Source of the DNA: Burkholderiales bacterium
GTDB lineage: Bacteria; Pseudomonadota; Gammaproteobacteria; Burkholderiales; Usitatibacteraceae
Length of the DNA stretch: 64,000 nt
NCBI GenBank assembly: GCA_019634955.1
Contig: JAHCAK010000026.1
Coordinates: 1-64,000 of the forward strand
Reading direction: 5' to 3'
Part shown: piece after piece, positions 53,444 through 63,378 of the stretch
Layout of the letters: each line of letters opens with the position of its first letter
How positions within the stretch are numbered: position 1 is the first letter of the stretch
Made by a program: the position numbers and the translations under genes
The notes under the pieces: model-generated
Databases searched by the model: none
Told to the model about the DNA's origin: nothing
What the model saw: only the letters and a program-made list of their open reading frames with translations

Positions 53444-53479
53444 GGGCTCCTTCTTTCGACTCCGCGAAAGAAGGAGCCC
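53444..53479. repeat. Strong hairpin between purM and purN
   Basis: A perfect 15-bp stem (GGGCTCCTTCTTTCG and its inverse) with a 6-nt loop; pairing continues outward with one mismatch through GAGGAAA/TTTCCTC. It may attenuate or stabilise the purM-purN mRNA, or be a dispersed palindrome; no clean T-run follows on either strand. Confidence 0.85.
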
Positions 53480-53509
53480 CTTTCCTCCCCGGGCGCGTTC
53501 CCTCTCCGC

Positions 53510-54550
53510 TCAGGAGACGACCGCCTGGGGGGCGCCGCTCTCCCGGGGGTGGATGGCGCCGATCTCCCAGGCGGGGACGCCGTGGATGCCCAGCGAGGCG
53601 ATCGCCTCCTTCACGTGCTCGCGGGCCACCACGAGGACCATGCCGATGCCGCAGTTGAAGGTGCGGTGCATCTCGGCCTCGGGGACGTTGCCCTGCTCCT
53701 GCAGCCAGCCGAACACGGCCGGGCGGGGCCAGCGCGACTTGTCGAGGCGCGCCTGCGTGGAGTCCGGCAGCACGCGCGGGATGTTCTCCACGAGGCCGCC
53801 GCCGGTGATGTGGGCGATGCCCTTGAGAGGCATCTTCTCCAGGAGCGCAAGCACCGGCTTCACGTAGATGCGCGTGGGCTCGAGGAGCGCCTCGCCGAGG
53901 GTGCGCCCGTCGAGGGGCTCGTCCAGCGGCGCCTCGGTGACGGCGAGGATCTTCCTCACCAGCGAGAAGCCGTTGGAGTGCACGCCGCTCGAGGCGAGGC
54001 CCACGAGGGCGTCGCCCGGGGCGATGGTCGAGCCGTCGATGATGCGGTCCTTCTCCACCAGGCCCACGGCGAAGCCGGCGAGGTCGTATTCGTTCGGGTC
54101 GTACAGGCCGGGCATCTCGGCCGTCTCGCCGCCGATGAGCGCGCAGCCCGCCAGCTCGCAGCCGGCGGCCACGCCCTTCACCACGTCCGCGGCCACGTCG
54201 ACGGTGAGCTTGCCGCACGCGAAGTAGTCGAGGAAGAACACGGGCTCGGCGCCGGTGACGAGGACGTCGTTCACGCTCATCGCCACGAGGTCGATGCCGA
54301 TGGTGTCGTGCTTCTTCATGCGGAAGGCGAGCTTGAGCTTGGTGCCCACGCCGTCCGTCCCCGACACCATCACGGGGTTCCTGTACTTCTTCGAGACTTC
54401 CACCAGCGCGCCGAAGCCGCCGAGGCTGCTGAGCACCTCGGGGCGCATGGTGCGTTTCGCGAAAGGCTTGATGCGCTCGACCAGGGCGTCGCCCGCGTCG
54501 ATGTCGACGCCGGCGTCGCGGTAGGTGAGGGGGGTGGGGGCGGCGGTCAC
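53510..54550 (-). CDS. purM: Phosphoribosylformylglycinamidine cyclo-ligase
   Basis: A 346-residue AIR synthetase (step 5 of purine synthesis). Begins [21 protein letters not shown], contains [13 protein letters not shown] and [16 protein letters not shown]. Start is GTG (54550) with GGAGGGG upstream; TAGAAT on the minus strand (54587-54582) may be its -10, placed in the intergenic gap after the TonB-like gene. Confidence 0.97.
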   Translation of the reverse strand: MTAAPTPLTYRDAGVDIDAGDALVERIKPFAKRTMRPEVLSSLGGFGALVEVSKKYRNPVMVSGTDGVGTKLKLAFRMKKHDTIGIDLVAMSVNDVLVTGAEPVFFLDYFACGKLTVDVAADVVKGVAAGCELAGCALIGGETAEMPGLYDPNEYDLAGFAVGLVEKDRIIDGSTIAPGDALVGLASSGVHSNGFSLVRKILAVTEAPLDEPLDGRTLGEALLEPTRIYVKPVLALLEKMPLKGIAHITGGGLVENIPRVLPDSTQARLDKSRWPRPAVFGWLQEQGNVPEAEMHRTFNCGIGMVLVVAREHVKEAIASLGIHGVPAWEIGAIHPRESGAPQAVVS

Positions 54551-54592
54551 GGCGGCGATTCCGGAGGGGAAACAGACCGCAATTCTATCCCA

Positions 54593-55294
54593 TCAGTCGA
54601 GGGTCATATGGAAGCGGACCTCGGCGCACCAGGAGGAGGGCTGCGGGGCGTACTTCCACTGGCGCACGGCGGCGGCGATGAGGGGCTCGAAGTCGCGGTA
54701 ATGGAGCATGGGCGCGAGCGTCACGCCGGTGACGGCGCCGTCCTCCGCCACGGCGACGTAGGCCACCTGCAGGATGGCCTTGGGCGCGTTCGGATCCTGC
54801 AGCAGCCGCTTGGGGTAGAGGGGCGTCACCATCTTCACGGGCTGGCGGTCGGTATGCAGCTCGGCGGGCGCGACGCCCTGCGGGCGCGAGGTGCCGTAGC
54901 TCACCTTGGGGGCGCCGTTCACGATGTCGAACCAGATCGCCACGCGCGCGGGCGTCTCCTTCGCGGCGCAGCCCGGCGTGACGATGCGCGGCTGCAGGCG
55001 CCACAGGGAGACCACGTCCATCACGGCGGACGCGAAGGCCTCCACCGGCGGGTTGGCCGAGAGGCGGACGTCCTGCAGCGTGCCGTCGGTGCGCACGAGC
55101 GCCGTGACGTCGACCCGCGCGGTTCGCCCGGCCGCGAGCTCGTCCTTGGGGAAGGCGGGCGCGACGAGGACGAGCATCCCCGCATCCTGGTAGAGCGGCT
55201 TCTCCGGCGCGGGCGCCGGGGCGGTCGCGGGCGTGGCGGCGAGGGCCGGCATGGCGGTGGCGGCGGCCGCGAGCAACGCGGCCAGGCACTTCTG
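54593..55294 (-). CDS. Exported protein with two TonB C-terminal-like domains
   Basis: A 233-residue protein: signal peptide (CLAALLAAAATAMPALA), a short Pro/Ala linker, and two consecutive TonB-C-like repeats (LVAPAFPKDELAAG...LWRLQP and VTPLYPKRLLQDP...RQWKYAP). No membrane anchor and no long proline-rich spacer, so it is not a normal energy transducer. Function unknown. Located between nadA and purM. Confidence 0.75.
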   Translation of the reverse strand, partial: QKCLAALLAAAATAMPALAATPATAPAPAPEKPLYQDAGMLVLVAPAFPKDELAAGRTARVDVTALVRTDGTLQDVRLSANPPVEAFASAVMDVVSLWRLQPRIVTPGCAAKETPARVAIWFDIVNGAPKVSYGTSRPQGVAPAELHTDRQPVKMVTPLYPKRLLQDPNAPKAILQVAYVAVAEDGAVTGVTLAPMLHYRDFEPLIAAAVRQWKYAPQPSSWCAEVRFHMTLD

Positions 55295-55320
55295 CATGGA
55301 AACTCCCGGTGCGGTGGTGG

Positions 55321-56406
55321 TCAGGCGTCCCCGCTGCCCTTCATCGCGGGCAGGTGCTCGCGCGCGAAGTCGAGCATGCGCTGGATGGAGACCTTGGCGC
55401 GGCGGCCCGTCTCCGGGTCCACGTGAATCTCGTTGCGGCCCGTCTCGAGCACCTCCAGCAGGTTGTGCAGGCCGTTCATCGCCATCCACGGGCAGTGCGC
55501 GCAGCTCTGGCAGGTGGCGCCCTTGCCGGCCGTGGGCGCCTCGATGAAGGCGACGCCCGGCAGGCGCTTCCTCATCTGGTGGAGGATCCCGCCGTCGGTG
55601 GCGACGATGTACTCCTTCGCGCCGAGGCGCTCGGCCGCCTGGATGATGCCGGTGGTGGAGCCCACCGCGTCGGCCATCTCGATCACGGAAGCCGGCGACT
55701 CCGGGTGCACCAGCACCTTGGCGCCGGGGTGCGCGAGCTTGAGCTCCTCCAGCTGCTGCGCCTTGAACTCGTCGTGCACGACGCACGAGGCGTTCCACAG
55801 CAGCATGTCGGCGCCGGTGACCTTGCGGATGTAGGCGCCCAGGTGCTTGTCCGGCGCGAAGAGGACCTTCTTCCCCTGCGCGTGCAGGTGGGCCACGATC
55901 TTCTCGGCGATGGAGGAGGTCACCATCCAGTCCGCGCGCGCCTTCACCGCGGCGCTGGTGTTGGCGTAGACGACCACCACGCGGTCCGGGTGCGCGTCGC
56001 AGAACTTCGCGAAGTCGTCGGCGGGGCAGGCGAGGTCCAGCGAGCACTCGGCGCCGAGGTCCGGCATCAGGACCTTCTTCTCCGGATTGAGGATCTTGGC
56101 CGTCTCGCCCATGAAGCGGACGCCCGCCACCACGATCGTCCTGCCGGGGTGCTCGTGCCCGAAGCGCGCCATCTCCAGCGAGTCGGACACGGTGCCGCCG
56201 GTCTCCATCGCGAGATCCTGCAGGTCCGGGTGCACGTAGTAGTGCGCGACGAAGACGGCGTCGAGTGCCTTCAGGCGCTCCTTGATGCGGTGCACGAGCG
56301 CGGGCTTCTCGCCGGGCGCGACCACGCGCGGCGGCCTCGCGGGCGCGATGCCGAGGGCGCCGTCGAAGCGTTCGAAGCGGATCTGGATGGGGGTGGCCAC
56401 TGCCAT
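55321..56406 (-). CDS. nadA: Quinolinate synthase
   Basis: A 361-residue [4Fe-4S] enzyme making quinolinate from iminoaspartate and DHAP for NAD synthesis. Features: [14 protein letters not shown], the cysteine in [10 protein letters not shown] and the C-terminal [13 protein letters not shown] with the cluster cysteines. Start ATG is preceded by CCGGAGAG. Divergent from hda. Confidence 0.96.
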   Translation of the reverse strand: MAVATPIQIRFERFDGALGIAPARPPRVVAPGEKPALVHRIKERLKALDAVFVAHYYVHPDLQDLAMETGGTVSDSLEMARFGHEHPGRTIVVAGVRFMGETAKILNPEKKVLMPDLGAECSLDLACPADDFAKFCDAHPDRVVVVYANTSAAVKARADWMVTSSIAEKIVAHLHAQGKKVLFAPDKHLGAYIRKVTGADMLLWNASCVVHDEFKAQQLEELKLAHPGAKVLVHPESPASVIEMADAVGSTTGIIQAAERLGAKEYIVATDGGILHQMRKRLPGVAFIEAPTAGKGATCQSCAHCPWMAMNGLHNLLEVLETGRNEIHVDPETGRRAKVSIQRMLDFAREHLPAMKGSGDA

Positions 56407-56448
56407 GGGGCTCTCCGGTGACGGTTCGATTCTGCCATAGGGGAATCG

Positions 56449-56478
56449 TTCCGGACGGCGCGGCGTGCGTGCTAGAAT
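56449..56478 (+). promoter_or_regulatory. Promoter of the hda operon
   Basis: TTCCGG (56449-56454) and TAGAAT (56473-56478) are 18 nt apart. The mRNA leader to hda would be about 95 nt, GC-rich with hairpins. The -35 is weak. Confidence 0.45.
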
Positions 56479-56579
56479 CGGGCCGCAAACGACCGCGTTC
56501 CGCGCGCCATCGGCGGGGCGCGCCCGGGCCAAGCCGGGCGGCGCGACTCCGCGCCGCGGCGCAGGCCCAGGGAGTCCCC

Positions 56580-57227
56580 ATGAGGCAGCTTCTCCTCGAC
56601 TTCACCCAGGCCCCCGCGCCCACCTTCGCGAACTTCGTCGCCGGCCGCAACGCCGAGCCGCTGGCCGCCGTGCGCGCGGCCGCCGCGGGCATCCCCGAGC
56701 GGGTGCTCTACCTGTGGGGCGAGACGGGCGCCGGCAAGTCGCACCTGCTGCGCGCCTTCGCGGCCGCGGCTCCCGGCGCGCGCTACGTGCGCGGCGAGGA
56801 CTACGACGGCACGGAAGCCGGCGGCACGCTCGTGCTGGACGACGCCGAGCGCCTCGGCGAGGCGCGGCAGGTGGCGCTCTTCAACGCCTTCAACGAGCGC
56901 GCCTTCGGCCTCATCGTCGTCTCCGCCCACGCGGCGCCGAAGGACGTCGCGCTGAGACGCGACCTCGCCACGCGCCTCGCCACGGGCCTCACCTACCGGC
57001 TGCTCCCGCTCACCGACGACGAGAAGCGCGACGCCCTCGCCGCCCACGCCCGGGCGCGCGGGTTCGCGCTCTCCGGCGAGGTGGCCGCCTACCTCCTCAC
57101 CCACGCGCGCCGCGACATGCCCTCGCTCATCCAGGCGCTGGACGCGCTCGACCGCTACTCGCTCGAGACGGGGCGCGCCATCACCGTGCCGCTGCTCAAG
57201 GCGGCGCTGCAGCCGTCCCTCGCATGA
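56580..57227 (+). CDS. hda: DnaA regulatory inactivator Hda (DnaA-like ATPase)
   Basis: A 215-residue DnaA-AAA+ homologue that, with the sliding clamp, promotes hydrolysis of DnaA-ATP. N-terminal clamp-binding-like QLLLDF, Walker [13 protein letters not shown] and a Walker B in [20 protein letters not shown] precedes the ATG (56580). Head of an operon in which hda, HAD, pcnB, folK and dNK overlap successively by 4 nt (ATGA). Confidence 0.93.
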   Translation: MRQLLLDFTQAPAPTFANFVAGRNAEPLAAVRAAAAGIPERVLYLWGETGAGKSHLLRAFAAAAPGARYVRGEDYDGTEAGGTLVLDDAERLGEARQVALFNAFNERAFGLIVVSAHAAPKDVALRRDLATRLATGLTYRLLPLTDDEKRDALAAHARARGFALSGEVAAYLLTHARRDMPSLIQALDALDRYSLETGRAITVPLLKAALQPSLA

Positions 57228-57886
57228 AGCTCGCGCTCTTCGATCTCGACGACACGCTGCTCGACGGCGACAGCGACTTCCACTGGGCGCAGTACCTCAT
57301 CGAGCGCGGGGTGCTCGCGCGCGAGGAGTTCGAGCGCCGCAACGCGGCGTTCCACGGGCGCTACTCCAGCGGCACGCTCGACATCCACGAGTACCTCGCC
57401 TTCCAGCTCGCGCCGCTGGCCGGCCGGCCGCGCGGCGAGCTCGAGGACTGGCACCGCGGGTTCATGCGGGAGAAGCTCCGCCCCCTCATCCACGCGAAGA
57501 CGCCGGCGCTCCTCGCCTCGCACGCCGACGCGCTGGTGGCGATCGTGACGGCCACCAACCGCTTCGTGACCGGCCCCATCGCCCGCGAGCTGGGCGTGGA
57601 GCACCTCATCGCCACGGAGCCCGAGGAGGGGCCCGACGGCCGCTTCACCGGACGCCATGCCGGGACGCCTTCCTTCCGCGAGGGCAAGGTCTCGCGCCTG
57701 CACGCGTGGCTCGGCTCGCTCGGCCTGCGCTTCGAGGACTTCACCGAGACCTGGTTCTACAGCGACTCCCACAATGACCTGCCCCTGCTCGAGCTGGTGT
57801 CGATGCCGGTGGCGGTCGATCCCGACCCCCTGCTGGAGGGCCGCGCCCGCGAGGGCGGCTGGCCCATCCTGAGGATGCGCGCATGA
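57224..57886 (+). CDS. HAD-IB family hydrolase (SerB-like phosphatase)
   Basis: A 220-residue HAD phosphatase. Nucleophile motif LFDLDDTLLDGDSD, motif II VTATNRF and C-terminal SDSHNDLPLLE metal site. Related to phosphoserine phosphatase but substrate not established; in betaproteobacteria this gene commonly stands between hda and pcnB. ATGA overlaps at both ends. Confidence 0.9.
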   Translation: MKLALFDLDDTLLDGDSDFHWAQYLIERGVLAREEFERRNAAFHGRYSSGTLDIHEYLAFQLAPLAGRPRGELEDWHRGFMREKLRPLIHAKTPALLASHADALVAIVTATNRFVTGPIARELGVEHLIATEPEEGPDGRFTGRHAGTPSFREGKVSRLHAWLGSLGLRFEDFTETWFYSDSHNDLPLLELVSMPVAVDPDPLLEGRAREGGWPILRMRA

Positions 57887-59259
57887 TCAAGTCATTCATC
57901 TCGCGGGTCTTCGGGCGCGGCGCCAGGCAGGCCGCGCACCCGTCGAAGCCCGTCGTCTACGGCCCGGACAAGCACCACATCCGCAAGGAGCTCATCAGCC
58001 GCGGCGCCCGCAAGACCTGCGAGGAGCTGCAGCGCGCGGGCCACACGGCCTTCGTCGTGGGGGGCGCCGTGCGCGACCTCATCCTCGGCATGCGGCCCAA
58101 GGACTTCGACGTCGCCACGAGCGCGCACCCCGACGAGGTGCGCTCGCTCTTCCGGCGCTCGCGCATCATCGGCCGCCGCTTCCAGATCGTGCACGTGATG
58201 TGGGGCGCGGAGACCGTCGAGGTGTCGACCTACCGCGCGCACTTCACCAAGGAGGCCGAGGAGGACAAGCAGGACGCCCACGGGCGCGTGCTCTCCGACA
58301 ACGTCTTCGGCACGCAGGCCGAGGACGCCGTCCGCCGCGACTTCACCGTGAACGCGCTCTTCTACGACCCGGTGAAGGAGGAGGTCTGGGACTTCCAGCA
58401 CGGCGTGAAGGACCTCGTCGCGAGGAAGCTCGTGATGATCGGCGACGCCGCCACGCGCTACCGCGAGGACCCCGTGCGGATGCTGCGCGCGGCGCGCCTG
58501 TCGGCCAAGCTCGGGCTCGCGATCGACCCGCGGACGGCCGAGCCGATCCGGGAGCTCAAGCACCTGCTCGAGAACGTGCCGCAGGCGCGGCTCTTCGAGG
58601 AGATCCTGAAGATGCTGCTCTCCGGCAACGCGGTGGCGTGCGTGAAGCGCCTGCGCGAGCTGGAGCTGCACCACGGGCTGCTGCCGCTGCTGGACGACGC
58701 GCTGGAGGACCCGGCCACGGGCCCGTTCGCGATGGCCGCGCTCGAGGCCACCGACTCGCGGCTTCGGGACGACAAGCCCGTGTCGCCCGCGTTCCTGCTC
58801 GCGGCGCTCCTCTGGGGGCGCGTCGAGCGCCGCTGGCACGAGCTGGAGGAGAAGGGCCAGCCCTCCACGCCGTCGCTGCACTCGGCGATGCACGACGCCC
58901 TCGACGCCCAGCGCGAGTCGCTCGCCATCCCGCGGCGCTTCGACGCCACGATGAAGGAGCTGTGGCTGCTGCAGCCGCGCTTCCTGCAGCGCGGCGGCGC
59001 GCGCCCATTCCGCCTCCTCGAGCACCCGCGCTTCCGCGCGGCGTACGACTTCTTCGAGCTGCGCGCGCAGGCCGGCAACGCGCCGACCGACGTCGCGAAG
59101 TGGTGGGAGCGCTTCCAGGAGGCCTCCGGCGAGGAGCGCGAGAAGATGCTGCACGCGGACGACGGGCCGAAGAAGAAGCGGCGCCGCCGCGGCGGCAAGC
59201 GGCGCGCGGAGGCGGGCGCGGCCTCCCCCGAGGAAGTCGCGCCGGGCCAGGACGAATGA
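57883..59259 (+). CDS. pcnB: Poly(A) polymerase I
   Basis: A 458-residue nucleotidyltransferase that adds poly(A) tails to RNA. GG motif FVVGGAVRDLILG, the catalytic DFDVAT, and a long RNA-binding helical part. The C-terminus is strongly basic (KKKRRRRGGKRR), as in PcnB. Coupled to HAD upstream and folK downstream by ATGA overlaps. Confidence 0.96.
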   Translation: MIKSFISRVFGRGARQAAHPSKPVVYGPDKHHIRKELISRGARKTCEELQRAGHTAFVVGGAVRDLILGMRPKDFDVATSAHPDEVRSLFRRSRIIGRRFQIVHVMWGAETVEVSTYRAHFTKEAEEDKQDAHGRVLSDNVFGTQAEDAVRRDFTVNALFYDPVKEEVWDFQHGVKDLVARKLVMIGDAATRYREDPVRMLRAARLSAKLGLAIDPRTAEPIRELKHLLENVPQARLFEEILKMLLSGNAVACVKRLRELELHHGLLPLLDDALEDPATGPFAMAALEATDSRLRDDKPVSPAFLLAALLWGRVERRWHELEEKGQPSTPSLHSAMHDALDAQRESLAIPRRFDATMKELWLLQPRFLQRGGARPFRLLEHPRFRAAYDFFELRAQAGNAPTDVAKWWERFQEASGEEREKMLHADDGPKKKRRRRGGKRRAEAGAASPEEVAPGQDE

Positions 59260-59750
59260 AGCCGGTGCGCGCCGTCGTGGCGCTGGGTTCCAACCTCGAG
59301 GGACCGGAGGCGCGCGTGCGCCGGGCTTTCGACGAGGTGGGGGCGCTGCCGGGGACGCGCCTCCTCGCCCGCTCGTCGCTGTACCGGACGGCGCCGGTGG
59401 GCTTCGTCGACCAGCCGCCGTTCATCAACGCCTGCGCGCTCGTGGAGACGACGCTCGCGCCGCGGGACCTGCTGGAGGGGCTCCTCGCGATCGAGCGCCG
59501 GCACGGCCGCGTGCGCGACATCCCGAACGGGCCGAGGACGCTCGACCTCGACATCGTCCTCTACGGCGACCTGGCGATGCACGAGCACGGCCTCACGCTG
59601 CCGCACCCGCGCGCGCACGAGCGGGCCTTCGTGCTGGCGCCGCTGCTGGAGGTGTGGCCGGATGCGGTGATTCCCGGGCGTGGCGCGGCCGCGGCCTTCC
59701 GGGAGGCGGTCCGCGGCCAGGCCATCGAGCGGGTCGCGGAGGCTGCATGA
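59256..59750 (+). CDS. folK: 2-amino-4-hydroxy-6-hydroxymethyldihydropteridine pyrophosphokinase
   Basis: A 164-residue HPPK of folate synthesis. ALGSNLEGP, the [10 protein letters not shown] strand and [12 protein letters not shown] signature, with [16 protein letters not shown]. Overlaps pcnB and dNK by 4 nt each. Confidence 0.96.
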   Translation: MKPVRAVVALGSNLEGPEARVRRAFDEVGALPGTRLLARSSLYRTAPVGFVDQPPFINACALVETTLAPRDLLEGLLAIERRHGRVRDIPNGPRTLDLDIVLYGDLAMHEHGLTLPHPRAHERAFVLAPLLEVWPDAVIPGRGAAAAFREAVRGQAIERVAEAA

Positions 59751-60376
59751 GGCACCACTTCATCGTGGTCGAGGGGCCCATCGGCTGCGGCAAGACCAGC
59801 CTCGCGAAGCTGCTCGCGCGCCGGCTCAACGCCAACGTCGTGCTGGAGGAGCCCGAGGGCAACCCCTTCCTGCCGCTCTTCTACCGCGACATGCGGCGGC
59901 ATGCGCTCTCCACGCAGCTCTTCTTCCTCTTCCAGCGGCTGCGGCAGCTCGAGGGGCTGCGCCAGCCCGACCTCTTCGGGCGCGCGACCGTCGCCGACTT
60001 CGCGCTGCAGAAGGACCCGCTCTTCGCCCGCCTCACGCTGGACGACAACGAGTTCGGGCTCTACACGCGCATCTTCGAGCACGTGCGGCCGCAGGCGCCC
60101 ACGCCGGACCTCGTGATCTACCTGCAGGCCAAGGTGGAGACGCTGCTCGAGCGCGTGCGGCGGCGCGGCAACCCGATGGAGGCCGGGATCCCGGAGGACT
60201 ACCTGCGGGCGCTCTCCGACACCTACACGCGCTACTTCTACAACTACGACGACAGCGCGCTGCTCATCGTGAACAGCGAGCGCCTGAACTTCGTGGACGT
60301 GCCCGAGCACTTCGACCTGCTGGTCGAGCGCGTGCAGTCGATCCGCGGCGGGCGGGAGTTCTTCAACCGCGCCTAG
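59747..60376 (+). CDS. Deoxynucleoside kinase (dGK/dCK family)
   Basis: A 209-residue P-loop kinase. Walker [13 protein letters not shown](E) near position 34, and [25 protein letters not shown], the lid region, typical of deoxyadenosine/deoxyguanosine kinases. It phosphorylates a deoxynucleoside for salvage. Final gene of the hda operon, 83 nt before panB. Confidence 0.9.
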   Translation: MRHHFIVVEGPIGCGKTSLAKLLARRLNANVVLEEPEGNPFLPLFYRDMRRHALSTQLFFLFQRLRQLEGLRQPDLFGRATVADFALQKDPLFARLTLDDNEFGLYTRIFEHVRPQAPTPDLVIYLQAKVETLLERVRRRGNPMEAGIPEDYLRALSDTYTRYFYNYDDSALLIVNSERLNFVDVPEHFDLLVERVQSIRGGREFFNRA

Positions 60377-60459
60377 GCCGGTTCCGGAACGGGGATTGCT
60401 GCATTGCAGCGAAACCGTGGCAGAATGCTCGTCCCCACTCTGCCGATACCCCCCCACCC

Positions 60460-61251
60460 ATGAGAGTGACGATTCCCAAGCTGCAGGAACGGGCCCGAGG
60501 CGGCGAGAAGCTCGCCATGCTCACCTGCTATGACGCGAGCTTCGCGGCGATCTCGGACGCCGCCGGCGTCGACATCCTCCTGATCGGCGATTCCCTCGGG
60601 ATGGTGATCCAGGGGCATGACTCCACGCTCCCGGTGACGATGGACGAGATGGAGTACCACACCCGCCTCGTCGCCCGCGGCAGCGCCAACGCCCTGGTGC
60701 TCGCCGACATGCCCTTCGGGAGCTTCCAGGAATCGAAGGAGCAGGCCTTCCGCAACGCCGCGCGCCTCATGGCCGCCGGCGCGCAGATGGTGAAGCTGGA
60801 GGGCGGCGCGGTGATGGTGGAGACGACGCGCTTCCTCGTGGACCGCGGCATTCCCGTCTGCGCCCACATCGGCCTCACCCCCCAGTCGGTCAACACGCTC
60901 GGCGGCTACCGCGTGCAGGGCAAGAGCGACGACGGCGCCGGCCGCCTCGTCGCGGACGCGAAGGCGCTCGAGGCCGCGGGCGCCGCGATCGTCCTGATGG
61001 AGGCGATGCCCGCCGCCGTGGCCAGGCGCGTCACCGAGGCCCTTTCGGTTCCCACCATCGGCATCGGCGCGGGCCCCGACGTCTCCGGCCAGGTGCTGGT
61101 GGTCTACGACATGCTGGACATCTACCCCGGCCGCAAGGCGCGTTTCGTGAGGAACTTCATGGCCGGCGCGCCCTCGGTGAAGGCCGCGATCGAGGCCTAC
61201 GTGCAGGCCGTGAAGGCGAAGTCCTTTCCTGCCGCCGAACACTGCTTCTGA
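60460..61251 (+). CDS. panB: 3-methyl-2-oxobutanoate hydroxymethyltransferase
   Basis: A 263-residue TIM-barrel enzyme, first step of pantothenate synthesis. [28 protein letters not shown], and KLEGG motifs. The ATG at 60460 follows a C-rich stretch with no good ribosome binding site. Its stop overlaps panC (TGATG). Confidence 0.97.
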   Translation: MRVTIPKLQERARGGEKLAMLTCYDASFAAISDAAGVDILLIGDSLGMVIQGHDSTLPVTMDEMEYHTRLVARGSANALVLADMPFGSFQESKEQAFRNAARLMAAGAQMVKLEGGAVMVETTRFLVDRGIPVCAHIGLTPQSVNTLGGYRVQGKSDDGAGRLVADAKALEAAGAAIVLMEAMPAAVARRVTEALSVPTIGIGAGPDVSGQVLVVYDMLDIYPGRKARFVRNFMAGAPSVKAAIEAYVQAVKAKSFPAAEHCF

Positions 61252-62081
61252 TGGACCTGATCCACACCGTCGGCGAGCTCCGGAAGCGGCTCGGGGGCGA
61301 GCGGTCGATCGTGCTGGTGCCGACCATGGGCAACCTCCACGCCGGCCACCTCGCGCTCGTCGAGGAGGCGAACCGGCACGGGGCGTGCATCGTCACCTCC
61401 CTCTTCGTGAACCGCCTGCAGTTCGAGCCCGGCGGCGACTTCGACCGCTACCCGCGCACGCTCGCCGAGGACTGCGCGAAGCTCGAGCGCGCCGGCTGCC
61501 ACGTGGCCTTCGCGCCGGAGGAAAGGGAGCTCTACCCGGAGCCCCAGGAGATCCTCCTGCAGCCGCCGAAACTCGCGGAACAGCTCTGCGGCGACTTCCG
61601 CCCGGGGCACTTCCAGGGCGTCGTCACCGTGGTGGCCAAGCTCTTCAATATTGTTGCACCGCACACAGCCATCTTCGGGCGCAAGGACTACCAGCAACTG
61701 GCCGTCATCCGGGCCCTCGTGCGGCAGTTGAACTACCCCATCGCGATCGTCGGCGTGGAGACCGTGCGCGAGCCCGACGGCCTGGCGCTCTCCTCCCGGA
61801 ACGGCTATCTCTCCTCTGGGGAGCGCACCGAAGCGGTGCGGCTCAACCGGAATCTCCGCCGAATCAAGGAGAAGATCGAGGCCGGCGAGCGCGATTTCGG
61901 TGCGCTTTGTTCTTTCGCAATCAAGGACTTGACGGACGCGGGCTGGAAGGTCGATTATGTTGCGGTGCGTCATCAGCGCGGGCTGGCCCTTCCGGGGCCC
62001 GCCGACCGCGATCTCGTGGTCCTCGCGGCGGCCTGGCTGGGCAAGACCCGGCTGATCGACAACCTGGAGATCCGGGCCTGA
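61251..62081 (+). CDS. panC: Pantothenate synthetase
   Basis: A 276-residue pantoate-beta-alanine ligase. HIGH-type motif PTMGNLHAGH, FGRKDYQQL and SSRNGYLS. Note the AT-rich patch CAATATTGTTGCACCG (about 61647), unlike the surrounding codon use. Coupled to panB. Confidence 0.97.
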   Translation: MDLIHTVGELRKRLGGERSIVLVPTMGNLHAGHLALVEEANRHGACIVTSLFVNRLQFEPGGDFDRYPRTLAEDCAKLERAGCHVAFAPEERELYPEPQEILLQPPKLAEQLCGDFRPGHFQGVVTVVAKLFNIVAPHTAIFGRKDYQQLAVIRALVRQLNYPIAIVGVETVREPDGLALSSRNGYLSSGERTEAVRLNRNLRRIKEKIEAGERDFGALCSFAIKDLTDAGWKVDYVAVRHQRGLALPGPADRDLVVLAAAWLGKTRLIDNLEIRA

Positions 62082-62177
62082 GCCCGCGGCGGCGACCGGA
62101 GCCAGTTTTGGAGCGAATGCTCTAGAGATTGCCGGTAAGCTGCGGGTTGTCGCACCACCTGGGGTAAAGAGCGAACC

Positions 62178-62561
62178 ATGCAACGCACCATGCTCAAGTC
62201 GAAGCTGCACCGCGTCACGTGCACGGCCTCCGAGCTGCACTACGAAGGCTCCTGCGCCATCGACCAGGACCTCCTCGACGCGGCCGACATCCGGGAGTTC
62301 CAGCAGATCGAGATCTACAACGTGAACAACGGCGAGCGCTTCTCCACCTACGCGATCGCCGCGCAGCGCGGTTCCGGCACGATCTCGGTCAACGGCGCGG
62401 CCGCGCACAAGGCCCGCCGCGGCGACCTCCTCATCATCGCCTCCTACGCGACCTACACCGAGGCCGAGCTCAAGAAGCACGAGCCCGACCTCGTCTACGT
62501 GGACGCGAACAACGCCATCAAGTCCAAGCGCGGCTCGATCCCGGTCCAGAAGGCCGCCTGA
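62178..62561 (+). CDS. panD: Aspartate 1-decarboxylase
   Basis: A 127-residue pyruvoyl enzyme making beta-alanine. The self-cleavage site is G24-S25 in YEGSC. It completes a panB-panC-panD set; it is 96 nt after panC and may have its own promoter. A terminator follows. Confidence 0.97.
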   Translation: MQRTMLKSKLHRVTCTASELHYEGSCAIDQDLLDAADIREFQQIEIYNVNNGERFSTYAIAAQRGSGTISVNGAAAHKARRGDLLIIASYATYTEAELKKHEPDLVYVDANNAIKSKRGSIPVQKAA

Positions 62562-62583
62562 GGCCGCCGTCGCTTCCCGCAGA

Positions 62584-62612
62584 CGGGCGCCTCCGGGCGC
62601 CCGTTTCGTTTT
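62584..62612 (+). terminator. Terminator after panD
   Basis: CGGGCGCC / GGCGCCCG, an 8-bp perfect stem with a 4-nt loop, followed by TTTCGTTTT. Ends 23 nt before the MlaE-like start codon. Confidence 0.85.
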
Positions 62613-62622
62613 CCGGGGCGGG

Positions 62623-62628
62623 TATCAT
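62623..62628 (+). promoter_or_regulatory. -10 hexamer directly before the MlaE-like gene
   Basis: TATCAT lies 6 nt before the ATG at 62635 with no ribosome binding site, matching four other genes in the window and suggesting a leaderless transcript. Confidence 0.4.
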
Positions 62629-62634
62629 CGGGGC

Positions 62635-63378
62635 ATGCAGGCGACATCCCCCGTCCGCGCCTTCCGCTGGGCCCTCTTCGCCGCCGAGGCGCTGGCAGCC
62701 GCCCTCTCGCCCTCGACCTACACCGCGCCCGTTCTCGCGCTGGCCGCGCGCCAGCTCTGCGCCGCCGCCTGGGACGTGCTCCCCGGGTTCGTCGCCGCCT
62801 GCGCCGTGCTGGGCCTGCTGCTCATCCGCATCATCGACTCGACAGCGCGCGATTTCGGGCTGGCCGCGCACTCGCTCGACCTCTATGTCCGCCTGCTCGT
62901 GCTGGAGCTGCTGCCGATGCTGGTCGCGCTCTTCGTGGCCGTGCGCTCCGGCGCGGCGCTGGGCACGGAGGTGGCGCTGCTTCGCGTCTCCGGCGCGCTC
63001 GACCGCGGCAACGAAGCGCTGCGCGCGGAGCTGCTGCCGCGCGGCATCGGGGTTGCGGCAGCCGTCGTGGCGCTCACCGTGATCGGCTGCGCGCTCGCGC
63101 TCGCGGTGGCCTACTTCGGGCTCTACGGTTTCTCGCCGTGGGGCCACGACGCCTACGCGCGCGCCGTCGGCAACGCCTTCGCGCCGGTGGTGATGGCGGG
63201 GTTCGCCCTCAAGGTCGCGTTCTTCGCCGTGGCGGTGGCCGTGGTCCCCGTGGCGGCGGCGGTGGGCGGGCCGCGCGAGATGCGCTCCGTGCCCGATGCG
63301 GCCCCGCGCGGGCTCGTGGGCGTCTTCCTCTTCCTCGCTCTCGCCGAGGGCGCCTCGATCGGGCTGCAATATGCCTGA
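62635..63378 (+). CDS. MlaE/YrbE-family ABC transporter permease
   Basis: A 247-residue inner-membrane permease of the MlaE type with about five helices (LPMLVALFVAVRSGAALGTEVALLRVSGA matches the conserved ELLPVLTALLVAGRSGAAIAAELGTMRV stretch). Part of a phospholipid or hydrophobic-solute transport system of the Mla family. It overlaps the MCE protein gene by 8 nt. Its ATPase is not in the window upstream; it may follow downstream. Confidence 0.85.
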   Translation: MQATSPVRAFRWALFAAEALAAALSPSTYTAPVLALAARQLCAAAWDVLPGFVAACAVLGLLLIRIIDSTARDFGLAAHSLDLYVRLLVLELLPMLVALFVAVRSGAALGTEVALLRVSGALDRGNEALRAELLPRGIGVAAAVVALTVIGCALALAVAYFGLYGFSPWGHDAYARAVGNAFAPVVMAGFALKVAFFAVAVAVVPVAAAVGGPREMRSVPDAAPRGLVGVFLFLALAEGASIGLQYA

